A stretch of DNA of 8,029 bases, from positions 1 through 8,029 of the forward strand of contig JBBDIO010000041.1 of assembly GCA_040880365.1 (NCBI GenBank). Reading direction: 5' to 3'. A program made the translations under genes and the position numbers. The DNA comes from JBBDIO01 sp040880365 (GTDB lineage: Bacteria; Chloroflexota; Anaerolineae; Caldilineales; Caldilineaceae). Under the pieces are notes generated by a model. The model was not told where the DNA came from and ran no database searches. It saw nothing but the letters and a program-made list of their open reading frames with translations. Positions 1 to 5,797 of this stretch are shown here, one piece after another; position 1 is the stretch's first letter; each line of letters begins with the position of its first letter.

Positions 1-159
1 GGCCAGCAGTGTGGCCGCAGGCGCAACCAGCGCCGGGGCAGATTCCGCGCTTTCGTCCTGGGCCGCCGCGTCATCCGCGCCACCGGGCCAAAGGAGAGGC
101 AGCGCCATCAGCAGTTGCAACAGTACAAGAGCACCCACAAGTGGCAAGAATCGACGCAT
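1..159 (-). CDS. N-terminus of an exported Ala/Pro-rich protein (partial, runs off the left edge)
   Basis: Only the first 53 codons are in the window, reading leftwards from an ATG at 157-159. A Shine-Dalgarno-like GGAGAAAGGG lies at 167-176 (minus sense), 7 bases upstream, and decides the start. The product begins MRRFLPLVGALVLLQLLMAL. Two arginines are followed by a hydrophobic segment at about residues 4-24 and then a low-complexity Ala/Glu/Asp/Pro stretch. This is a typical signal peptide, or possibly an N-terminal anchor. Cleavage near residues 31-34 (AAAQ) is plausible. There is no cysteine in the visible part, so it is not a lipoprotein. The mature domain lies outside the window and its function cannot be named. 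The gene is divergent from the thiamine operon. Confidence 0.72.
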   Translation of the reverse strand, partial: MRRFLPLVGALVLLQLLMALPLLWPGGADDAAAQDESAESAPALVAPAATLLA

Positions 160-379
160 CGAATATCCCTTTCTCCATCAAAAACCATCTAAGAGTAAAT
201 AAAGAAGCACGGGCGCGCCAAACCAGGCACGCAGCACGCGAAAATTTGGCCGGGGATCATGAAGATTGGGCGGAAAGGATTACAGCAGACTCTAGGTTGC
301 CAGTGTACGCCCGAAACGGGCGGACGTCAAGCGGAATCTGCAAACCAAAAAAAATCCCTTTCGTGGGCAGGTACGCTTT
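160..379. other. Divergent intergenic region without a gene
   Basis: I see no convincing coding sequence or RNA gene here. Visible structure is a perfect 6-bp hairpin with an AAA loop (CGCCCG/CGGGCG, 308-322) that has no T-tract on either side, and an A8 run at 347-354. The hairpin could be a regulator site or a stray inverted repeat. No motif assigns it a role. Confidence 0.5.
194..221 (-). promoter_or_regulatory. Weak candidate promoter for the left-edge gene
   Basis: On the minus strand a TTGGCG (216-221) and a TTTACT (194-199) are separated by 16 bp. Each matches 4 of 6 positions of the sigma70 consensus. It lies about 35 bp upstream of the ATG at 159. The match is modest and could be chance. 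Confidence 0.25.
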
Positions 380-409
380 TTGCATATCGCTCACGAATTT
401 CGGTATACT
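380..409 (+). promoter_or_regulatory. Candidate sigma70-type promoter of the thiamine operon
   Basis: TATACT at 404-409 matches 5 of 6 positions of the -10 consensus. TTGCAT at 380-385 matches 3 of 6 of the -35 box. The spacer is 18 bp. The predicted transcript start near 416 lies about 55 bases before the riboswitch core, which is the expected place for a promoter that makes the riboswitch leader. Confidence 0.55.
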
Positions 410-470
410 GATATCTGTTTCAGCGTAGCCACATGCACGCAGCATGACCGCAGGCGGCTATGACAACATA

Positions 471-560
471 CGGGGAGCTTGGATGCGCCAGGCTGAGAGG
501 GTGACCCATCTGTCACCGACCCGCGAACCTGATCTGGGTAATGCCAGCGGAGGGAACAGG
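471..560 (+). ncRNA. TPP riboswitch (THI-box) aptamer
   Basis: All core TPP-aptamer blocks are present in order. CGGG (471-474) pairs with CCCG (520-523) as P2. GCTTGG (477-482) pairs with CCAGGC (488-493) as P3. The invariant CTGAGA, which recognises the pyrimidine, is at 493-498. The GAACCTGATCTGG block is at 525-537, TAATGCCAGCG at 539-549 and AGGGAA at 551-556. P5 is CTGG (534-537) with CCAG (544-547). An optional hairpin, GGTGAC/GTCACC (500-505/512-517), sits between CTGAGA and the 3' strand of P2; such insertions are known in this class. P1 is not obvious and its flanks pair poorly. Together with the terminator just downstream and thiBPQ after it, this is an OFF switch: TPP binding should favour premature termination. 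Confidence 0.96.
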
Positions 561-579
561 CCGAACGTTTCTTTGCGCA

Positions 580-609
580 GACTTTGCCCGGATCGGCAAA
601 GTCTTTTTT
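580..609 (+). terminator. Intrinsic terminator: expression platform of the TPP riboswitch
   Basis: GACTTTGCC (580-588) pairs perfectly with GGCAAAGTC (595-603) around a six-base loop, followed directly by T6 (604-609). It lies 20 bases after the aptamer and 24 bases before the thiB ATG, so termination here prevents thiB transcription. CTTTGC occurs twice upstream of the 3' arm (571-576 and inside 580-588), so a shifted pairing is possible. I could not identify a convincing antiterminator helix by eye. Confidence 0.93.
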
Positions 610-633
610 GTTCACAAGTGCAAAGGAATTACT

Positions 634-1740
634 ATGATTCAAATCTATGTAGGCCAAACAAAACGCACACCACGCGCCCTGATTATGCTGTGGATGGTGC
701 TGGGCGCGCTGTTGACTGGTGCGTGTGCACCAGTTCAGCCCTCCCAGATAGAAACCGGCAGCGAGCCGGCTACGCTTACCATCGCCAGCCACAGTTCCTT
801 CAACATCAGCGAGCAAATCATCCTCGACTTCGAGGCCGAGCGCAACGTAGAGCTTCAGTTCCTGGATCTGGGCGACGCGGGCGAAGCATTGAACACGCTC
901 ATCCTGAGCCGCGACGCGCCGCTGGCGGACATCTTCTTCGGTGTGGATAACACCTTCCTGAGCCGGGCACTCAACGCCGACATCTTCCAGCCCTATGCCT
1001 CGCCTCTGTTGGCGGAAATCCCCGACGAACTGGAACTTGACCCCGACCATACCCTGTTGCCTGTAGACTATGGGTTCGTCAACATCAACGCCGATGCGGA
1101 ATGGTTCGCCGTGCAAAACCTGTCTCTGCCAACCACGCTCAACGACCTGACCCGCCCCGAATTTGCGGGGCTGCTGGTGCTGCCCAATCCCGCGACGTCG
1201 TCACCGGGTCTGGCGTTCCTGCTCACCACCATCGCCTATTTCGGCGAAGACGGCTATCTGGATTTCTGGCAAGCATTGCGCGACAATGATGCCTTGATCA
1301 CAGATGGCTGGAGCGAAGCCTACTACGACCATTTCACCGTCGGCTCCGGGGGAACGGGCGACCGCCCGCTCGTCGTCAGCTATAGCACCAGCCCCCCCGC
1401 CGATGTAATTTTTGCGGCAGATGGTCGCACCGAGCCGGCCAGCGTGAATATCTCACCCCCTGGCGGCACCTTTCGCCAGATTGAATTTGTGGGCATCCTA
1501 AAGAGCACCGAACAACCCGAACTTGCCCAGGCGCTTGTCGATGCCATGCTGAGCGTGCCCTTCCAGGAAGACATTCCGTTGCAGATGTTCGTATATCCTG
1601 CCAATGTGAATGCCGAGTTGCCGTCTGTTTTTGTGGAATTTGGACAGACGCCCGCCCAGCCCGCCGAGCTTCCCTATGCAGATATCGAAGCCAATCGCGA
1701 ACGCTGGATCAACGCCTGGACCGACATCATGCTGCGCTAA
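634..1740 (+). CDS. thiB: Thiamine ABC transporter, substrate-binding lipoprotein
   Basis: This is the extracytoplasmic receptor that captures thiamine (and probably its phosphates) and delivers it to ThiP. The ATG at 634 is preceded by AAAGGA (622-627) at 6 bases; the in-frame ATG at 541 is inside the riboswitch and is rejected. The 368-residue product has K10/R11/R14, a hydrophobic stretch, and LLTGAC with Cys31 as the likely lipid-modified residue, so it should be tethered to the membrane outer face. From about residue 46 it follows the ThiB/TbpA family: ADIFFGVDN, a PVDYG segment, PNPATSSPGL, DGWSEAY, VVSYSTSP, a YPANV motif and a C-terminal INAWTDIM. Mature length is close to E. coli ThiB. 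It is first in the operon, under TPP riboswitch control. Related iron- or sulfate-binding proteins are the alternative, but motifs and riboswitch together argue strongly for thiamine. Confidence 0.95.
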   Translation: MIQIYVGQTKRTPRALIMLWMVLGALLTGACAPVQPSQIETGSEPATLTIASHSSFNISEQIILDFEAERNVELQFLDLGDAGEALNTLILSRDAPLADIFFGVDNTFLSRALNADIFQPYASPLLAEIPDELELDPDHTLLPVDYGFVNINADAEWFAVQNLSLPTTLNDLTRPEFAGLLVLPNPATSSPGLAFLLTTIAYFGEDGYLDFWQALRDNDALITDGWSEAYYDHFTVGSGGTGDRPLVVSYSTSPPADVIFAADGRTEPASVNISPPGGTFRQIEFVGILKSTEQPELAQALVDAMLSVPFQEDIPLQMFVYPANVNAELPSVFVEFGQTPAQPAELPYADIEANRERWINAWTDIMLR

Positions 1741-1752
1741 ACCACACCCACA

Positions 1753-1797
1753 CCCAGTGGCAGCCCGCCTATGCACCGGGCTGCCACTGGGCATAGG
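1753..1797 (+). promoter_or_regulatory. Perfect 15-bp intercistronic hairpin between thiB and thiP
   Basis: CCCAGTGGCAGCCCG (1753-1767) and CGGGCTGCCACTGGG (1777-1791) are exact reverse complements around a nine-base loop. The hairpin starts 12 bases after the thiB stop. No T-tract follows, so it is not a standard terminator. By analogy with hairpins after other binding-protein genes it may protect the thiB mRNA 3' end and let ThiB exceed ThiP/ThiQ. The loop sequence CCTATGC (1768-1774) is also complementary to GCATAGG (1791-1797), giving a competing shorter hairpin that reaches the first bases of a Shine-Dalgarno-like sequence. The structure is certain from the sequence; the role is inferred. 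Confidence 0.85.
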
Positions 1798-1838
1798 GAG
1801 GTCTATTGGATCATCTCGATCATACGATTCTACTTTGA
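1795..1838 (+). other. Orphan strong Shine-Dalgarno with a possible 10-codon leader ORF
   Basis: AGGGAGGT at 1795-1802 is a near-perfect anti-16S match but lies more than 60 bases before the thiP ATG. Just after it, TTG at 1806 opens a 10-codon frame (MDHLDHTILL) ending at TGA 1836-1838. That frame is the same as thiP, with the stop between them. SD-to-TTG spacing is short (about 4 bases). It may be a translated leader peptide, a ribosome stand-by site or a remnant of an older thiP start. Translation is unproven. Confidence 0.3.
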
Positions 1839-1865
1839 AACTTTGCCACCCAACGGATTGCTGCC

Positions 1866-3554
1866 ATGTTTTCCGCCATGAACCTGCGTGCACTGCGCCT
1901 GCGCCACCTACTCTATGCCTTGCCCCTTCTATTCTTGGGCGGCTTTTTTTTCATGCCCCTGATCGCCATCTTGCGCACCAGTTTTGTGCCCTATCCCGGC
2001 CATACCGAACAAGGCGGGTGGGCGGCCATCCAGGATTTGATCAGCCGCCCGTTTCTCTGGCGCGTCATCTGGTTCACCATCTGGCAGGCAGCCGCATCCA
2101 CCGCGCTTACGCTGCTATTCGGGCTGCCCCTCGCTTGGCTCTTTGCCCGCTATCGTTTCCCCGGCAAAACATTCTTGCGCGCGCTCACCACCGTGCCCTT
2201 TGTCATGCCTTCGGTGGTAGTAGGCGCCGCGTTCACTGCGCTGCTGGGCAATAACGGTCTGGTCAACGATTGGCTGGTAGCCGCGTTCAATCTCACGGCG
2301 CGCCCTCTCCAGATCCAGCAGACCATCTGGATGATCCTGCTCGCACACGCCTTCTACAACGTAAGCGTCATCGTGCGCACGGTGGGCGGCTTCTGGGCGA
2401 ACCTGAACCCACGCCTGGAAGAAGCCGCGGCCATGCTGGGTGCTTCGCGCTGGCAACAGTTTCGGCGCGTCACGCTGCCCCTGCTGCTGCCCAGTATCAC
2501 CGCCGCCGGTCTGCTGGTATTTCTCTTCTGCTTCACCAGTTTCGGCGTAATTCTCATCCTGGGCGGGGTGCGCTTTGCCACGCTAGAGGTCGAAATCTAT
2601 CGCCAGGCCATCAGCCTGTTCAATCTGCCGGTCGCGGCGTTTCTGGCGCTGGTGCAACTGGCGTTGACCTTCACCGTCATGGCGCTCTACACGCGTATTC
2701 AGGCGCGCGCCGCGCGCCCGCTCGATCTCAGCCCCGTCAGCGTGACCCAAAGTCGCCCGCCTTCCCGCCTGGGCACGGTGCTGCTACAAGTCGCAGTCGT
2801 TGGCGGCGTGCTACTGCTCGTCGCGCCGCTGGTGGCGTTGGCCTGGCGCAGTTTCACACTGGGGGGCGACGGTTTCACGCTCCAGTTCTACACTGAGTTG
2901 GGCGCCAATCGCCGCCAGAGCGCCTTTTTCGTAGCGCCCTATATCGCGATCCGCAATTCGGTCCTCTATGCCATGGCAACCGTCGTGCTCAGCCTCGTGC
3001 TGGGCATCATTACCGCCTATTTGCTGGCGCGCCCCCGCGATTGGATCACCGCGATGCTCGATCCGGTTTTTCTATTGCCGTTGGGGGTGTCCGCCGTCAC
3101 ACTGGGGCTGGGCTATATCATCACTATGGGGCCGCTGCGCGCGACGGTGTGGCTGGTGCCGATTGCCCACACCCTCATCGCCGCGCCCTTTGTGGTGCGC
3201 ACCTTTCTGCCCACGCTGCGCGGCCTGGATCCACGCCTGGGCGAAGCGGCCCAGGTCGCAGGCGCGTCGCCGCTGCGCACCTGGCTAGAAATTGACGTGC
3301 CGATTCTGCGTCAGGCGGCTATCGTAGGCGCGACCTTTGCTTTCACCATCAGTCTGGGCGAATTTGGCGCGACGCTGCTCATCGGTCGCCCCGATGTGCC
3401 CACCATGCCCGTGGTCATCTATCGTGCCCTGGGCCAACCGGGCCTTTTGAACTACGGTCAGGCGCTGGCGATGAGCACCATTCTCATGGCGGTCACCGGC
3501 CTGGGTCTGATCCTGATCGAACGCTTCCGCCTGGGCCACGAAAGCGAGTTTTAA
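1866..3554 (+). CDS. thiP: Thiamine ABC transporter, permease
   Basis: This 562-residue integral membrane protein is the translocation channel that accepts thiamine from ThiB and couples to ThiQ. It is a fused double permease like ThiP and FbpB (E. coli ThiP is about 536 residues), so one chain supplies both halves. The N-half shows hydrophobic segments near residues 14-36, 68-93, 108-128, 152-172, 208-233 and 254-275; the C-half repeats this near 303-327, 364-388, 397-421, 426-448, 482-508 and 532-552. Each half carries a cytoplasmic EAA loop that docks on the ATPase: EEAAAMLGAS through LPLLLP (about 185-209) and EAAQVAGAS through VP (about 460-479). The start at 1866 has only a weak CGGA (1854-1857) ahead; Met5 at 1878 is the alternative. 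It lies 125 bases after thiB and abuts thiQ with no gap. Confidence 0.94.
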   Translation: MFSAMNLRALRLRHLLYALPLLFLGGFFFMPLIAILRTSFVPYPGHTEQGGWAAIQDLISRPFLWRVIWFTIWQAAASTALTLLFGLPLAWLFARYRFPGKTFLRALTTVPFVMPSVVVGAAFTALLGNNGLVNDWLVAAFNLTARPLQIQQTIWMILLAHAFYNVSVIVRTVGGFWANLNPRLEEAAAMLGASRWQQFRRVTLPLLLPSITAAGLLVFLFCFTSFGVILILGGVRFATLEVEIYRQAISLFNLPVAAFLALVQLALTFTVMALYTRIQARAARPLDLSPVSVTQSRPPSRLGTVLLQVAVVGGVLLLVAPLVALAWRSFTLGGDGFTLQFYTELGANRRQSAFFVAPYIAIRNSVLYAMATVVLSLVLGIITAYLLARPRDWITAMLDPVFLLPLGVSAVTLGLGYIITMGPLRATVWLVPIAHTLIAAPFVVRTFLPTLRGLDPRLGEAAQVAGASPLRTWLEIDVPILRQAAIVGATFAFTISLGEFGATLLIGRPDVPTMPVVIYRALGQPGLLNYGQALAMSTILMAVTGLGLILIERFRLGHESEF

Positions 3555-4760
3555 GTGAATTCCATGTTGACCATTCGCAACGTTGCCAAGCGCTTCGGCG
3601 CCGATATCCACGCCCTGCGCGGGGTCTCGCTGGAGATCATGCCCGGCGAAGTGCTGGCCTTGCTGGGGCCGAGCGGCTGTGGCAAAACCACCTTGCTGCG
3701 CATCATTGCCGGCCTGGAAAGCATGGACACCGGATCCATTTTGCTCGACGGCCACGATCTCACGCGCATCCCCATCCACCGTCGCAATTTTGGCTTCATG
3801 TTCCAGGATTTTGCGCTGTTTCCGCACCAAACCGTCGCCGAGAATATCGCATTTGGCTTGCGGATGCGCAACGATAAACCAGCAGCCATCCAGGCCCGCG
3901 TGGACGAAATGCTGGAACTGGTAAATCTGCCCGGCTATGGGGCGCGCACCATCTTCGAGCTGAGCGGCGGCGAACGCCAACGGGTGGCCCTCGCCCGCAG
4001 CCTCGCGCCCAATCCCCGTTTACTCATGCTGGATGAACCCCTGGGCAGTCTGGATCGCAATCTGCGCGAAAGCCTGGCCCAGGAACTGCGCGCCATCCTG
4101 CGCGATATTGGGCTTACCGCCATCTACGTCACCCACGACCAGCAGGAAGCCCTGGTCATGAGCGACCGCCTGGCAATCATGCGCCAGGGCAACATCGAGC
4201 AACTCGCCGCGCCCGAAACTGTCTATCGCACACCTGCCAGCGAATTTGTGGCCCGCTTTCTGGGCTTTCGCAATCTCATCCCTATCACAGGCCAAACCGC
4301 CACCGGCGCGCTCCAGACTGCGTTGGGAGTATTTCCCCTCCCCCCCAATGTGACAGACGCATCTGCTGACCGTTGGGAGCCTACCCACCATGCACTGCTA
4401 ATCCGTCCCGAATCGGCACGCCTGGCTTCCACAATGCCCCAGCCCGAACCCGGCCCGGCAGCATTCTCTCACGCGACATCAAATCGCCGCATCATTTTGC
4501 GGGGAATCCTGGAATCTGCGGTTTTCTTTGGGGTAGACTATCGCATTACGGTGTGTGTAGAAAACGCGGTTCCCCGCGCCGAAGGTAGCAGCCTGGCGAC
4601 TCCCACCCGCTTATATTTTGACTTGCCCAGCCATCAGATGGACCTGGAGCACGGCATCCTGAGTCCCACCCGGCTACCCGTCATAGGCGAACCCATTGCG
4701 CTCAGCCTCTTCCCGGATATCCTGAGCCTGATTCCTCTGGACAGTGTGGATGATGCCTGA
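3555..4760 (+). CDS. thiQ: Thiamine ABC transporter, ATP-binding protein with C-terminal extension
   Basis: This is the cytoplasmic ATPase that powers ThiP. The GTG start at 3555 follows the thiP TAA with no gap, indicating translational coupling; ATG at 3564 (residue 4) is the alternative. In the 401-residue product, Walker A is GPSGCGKT (38-45), the Q-loop is Q84, the signature is LSGGERQ (136-142), Walker B is LLMLDE (156-161), the D-loop is SLD (165-167) and the switch histidine is H194. All catalytic residues are intact. Classical ThiQ is about 232 residues and ends after the nucleotide-binding domain. Here about 165 more residues follow (from about 236), including FRNLIPITG and HALLIRPESARL, typical of the TOBE/OB regulatory domain of PotA, FbpC and CysA-type ATPases. 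Alone it would be annotated only as an iron/spermidine-type ATPase; the operon and riboswitch give the thiamine assignment. Confidence 0.9.
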   Translation: MNSMLTIRNVAKRFGADIHALRGVSLEIMPGEVLALLGPSGCGKTTLLRIIAGLESMDTGSILLDGHDLTRIPIHRRNFGFMFQDFALFPHQTVAENIAFGLRMRNDKPAAIQARVDEMLELVNLPGYGARTIFELSGGERQRVALARSLAPNPRLLMLDEPLGSLDRNLRESLAQELRAILRDIGLTAIYVTHDQQEALVMSDRLAIMRQGNIEQLAAPETVYRTPASEFVARFLGFRNLIPITGQTATGALQTALGVFPLPPNVTDASADRWEPTHHALLIRPESARLASTMPQPEPGPAAFSHATSNRRIILRGILESAVFFGVDYRITVCVENAVPRAEGSSLATPTRLYFDLPSHQMDLEHGILSPTRLPVIGEPIALSLFPDILSLIPLDSVDDA

Positions 4761-4791
4761 ATTATGCCTGAATTATTCCGTCAATTATTCC
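4753..4791. repeat. Degenerate 11-12 bp tandem repeat at the convergent gene ends
   Basis: ATGCCTGAATT occurs twice head to tail (4753-4763, 4764-4774), and AATTATTCC twice at 12-base spacing (4771-4779, 4783-4791). The whole looks like about three diverged copies beginning ATTAT. The first copy holds the thiQ TGA and the last holds the opposing gene's TAA. No terminator hairpin is visible in the 24-base gap. Confidence 0.75.
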
Positions 4792-5678
4792 ACAGGCACC
4801 AACAGCGTCGTCTGACTAGTATTGGCCGCGGCCCACGCCTGTGTACCGTCATCCAGTTCCACCAACCACCAGACAATCGTATCGGTTTCGCCCTGGGTCA
4901 AAAGCGGCCCGCCTACCACAACCACCTGCTGTTCTTCAGTGAGAAAGCCCACCGCTTCTCCCGCGCGTGCGCCCGCCTCGCTGCGCAAAGTCAGGCTGAA
5001 ACCCGGCAGAATCTGGACGCGCATCCCGATCTGGATATCGGCGCGCGCATTGCGGCTGGCTGGAAGCTGGCCTGGTTCCACGGCCTGCACACTCGCGGGC
5101 GCAGTCAGCTCGCCCGCAGGCGTATCACCGGCTGCGATATCGGCTACAGACGTGTCGCCTTCCGTTTCGCCCGCGGGGACGGCGGCGAGATTGGCAACTT
5201 CCCCACTGCTATCCAGGCCCGCGCTAGGCGACGCAGGCGTGTCCGTCGAATTCGTCGGGCGCAACCAGGAAAAGCTGCCCCACACCACTAGCACCAACGC
5301 CACAAAAATGCCTGCCACCACCACACCCTGCCAGGGCATAGGCCGCACGGATGTGCGCGCTTCTGGTTGCGCTTGCGTCAACCGCACCTGCATGGCTTCC
5401 CGCATCTGTGCAGTATGCAAAATGCGCAAGGGTACAGAATCTGCCCCGAAATAACGTTCCTGCAAGACCAAACGCGACTGGCGCACGGCGGCCTCTTGTA
5501 TGTGGCTGGGCAGGTCTTCGTAGAGATGCAATTCGCTGCGCACCGGATGTCCGTGGCTATCTAATAGCACCAGCAAACCGGCCACCGGCCACGACTCGGA
5601 ATCCGTTATGTTGTAGTAATGCGACTGAATGGTCTGCAAATGGCTGCTAAGTGTTGTGCGCCAGATGTCATTCGCCAT
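4785..5678 (-). CDS. Single-pass membrane protein with extracellular SH3-like domain
   Basis: A 297-residue protein from ATG at 5678. A soluble, probably cytoplasmic N-terminal part (1-115, start MANDIWRTTL) is followed by one membrane span (about 118-139, GVVVAGIFVALVLVVWGSFS). A low-complexity Ala/Pro/Thr/Asp/Glu linker (140-212) leads to a C-terminal SH3b-like fold (about 214-290): a GMRVQILPG strand, LRSEAG, VGFLTEEQQVVVVGG, then WWLVELDDGTQAWAA. That Trp-rich strand followed by DGT and AW is characteristic of bacterial SH3 domains, which usually bind cell-wall or surface ligands. The N-terminal part is unrecognised. Start choice is uncertain: AGGAAG lies 17 bases before the ATG, and an in-frame TTG at 5714 with a GGGGGT just upstream would add 12 residues. 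The gene converges on thiQ and follows the lipoprotein gene by 119 bases; shared transcription is possible. Confidence 0.8.
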   Translation of the reverse strand: MANDIWRTTLSSHLQTIQSHYYNITDSESWPVAGLLVLLDSHGHPVRSELHLYEDLPSHIQEAAVRQSRLVLQERYFGADSVPLRILHTAQMREAMQVRLTQAQPEARTSVRPMPWQGVVVAGIFVALVLVVWGSFSWLRPTNSTDTPASPSAGLDSSGEVANLAAVPAGETEGDTSVADIAAGDTPAGELTAPASVQAVEPGQLPASRNARADIQIGMRVQILPGFSLTLRSEAGARAGEAVGFLTEEQQVVVVGGPLLTQGETDTIVWWLVELDDGTQAWAAANTSQTTLLVPVE

Positions 5679-5797
5679 AGCTGTGTCGATTCGCTTCCTG
5701 CTACCCCGCGTCAAAGACCCCCATCAACCGGGCCACGCTTTCACACTGCACTTTTGGCCTGCACCTTCGACCTGTCCAATCTGTGATCGCGTCCCCG

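Noticed and set aside
347..369. Minus-strand intrinsic terminator ending in T8
   Set aside because: The preceding hairpin would have only about three G-C pairs (CCC/GGG around ACGAAA), and no minus-strand gene ends there.
541..633. N-terminal extension of thiB starting at ATG 541
   Set aside because: This ATG is part of the conserved TAATGCCAGCG block of the TPP aptamer, and the extension crosses the terminator hairpin. The ATG at 634 has a good ribosome binding site and gives a proper lipoprotein signal.
391..1116. 241-codon minus-strand open frame over the thiB leader and gene
   Set aside because: It runs antisense through the riboswitch, terminator and thiB; it has no recognisable domain and is a compositional shadow.
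1753..1797. H-type pseudoknot formed by the loop CCTATGC and the downstream GCATAGG
   Set aside because: The downstream strand begins at the base of a 15-bp stem with no linker, so both helices cannot form fully together. Kept only as an alternative pairing.
1806..1836. Internal promoter for thiP (TTGGAT with TACTTT)
   Set aside because: The spacer is 19 bp and the -10 matches only 3 of 6 positions; compact thiP-thiQ spacing and the upstream riboswitch fit one transcript better.
3285..3980. 231-codon minus-strand open frame over the thiP-thiQ junction
   Set aside because: It lies opposite the intact ATPase motifs of thiQ and the EAA loop of thiP, has no domain of its own, and is a GC-rich shadow.
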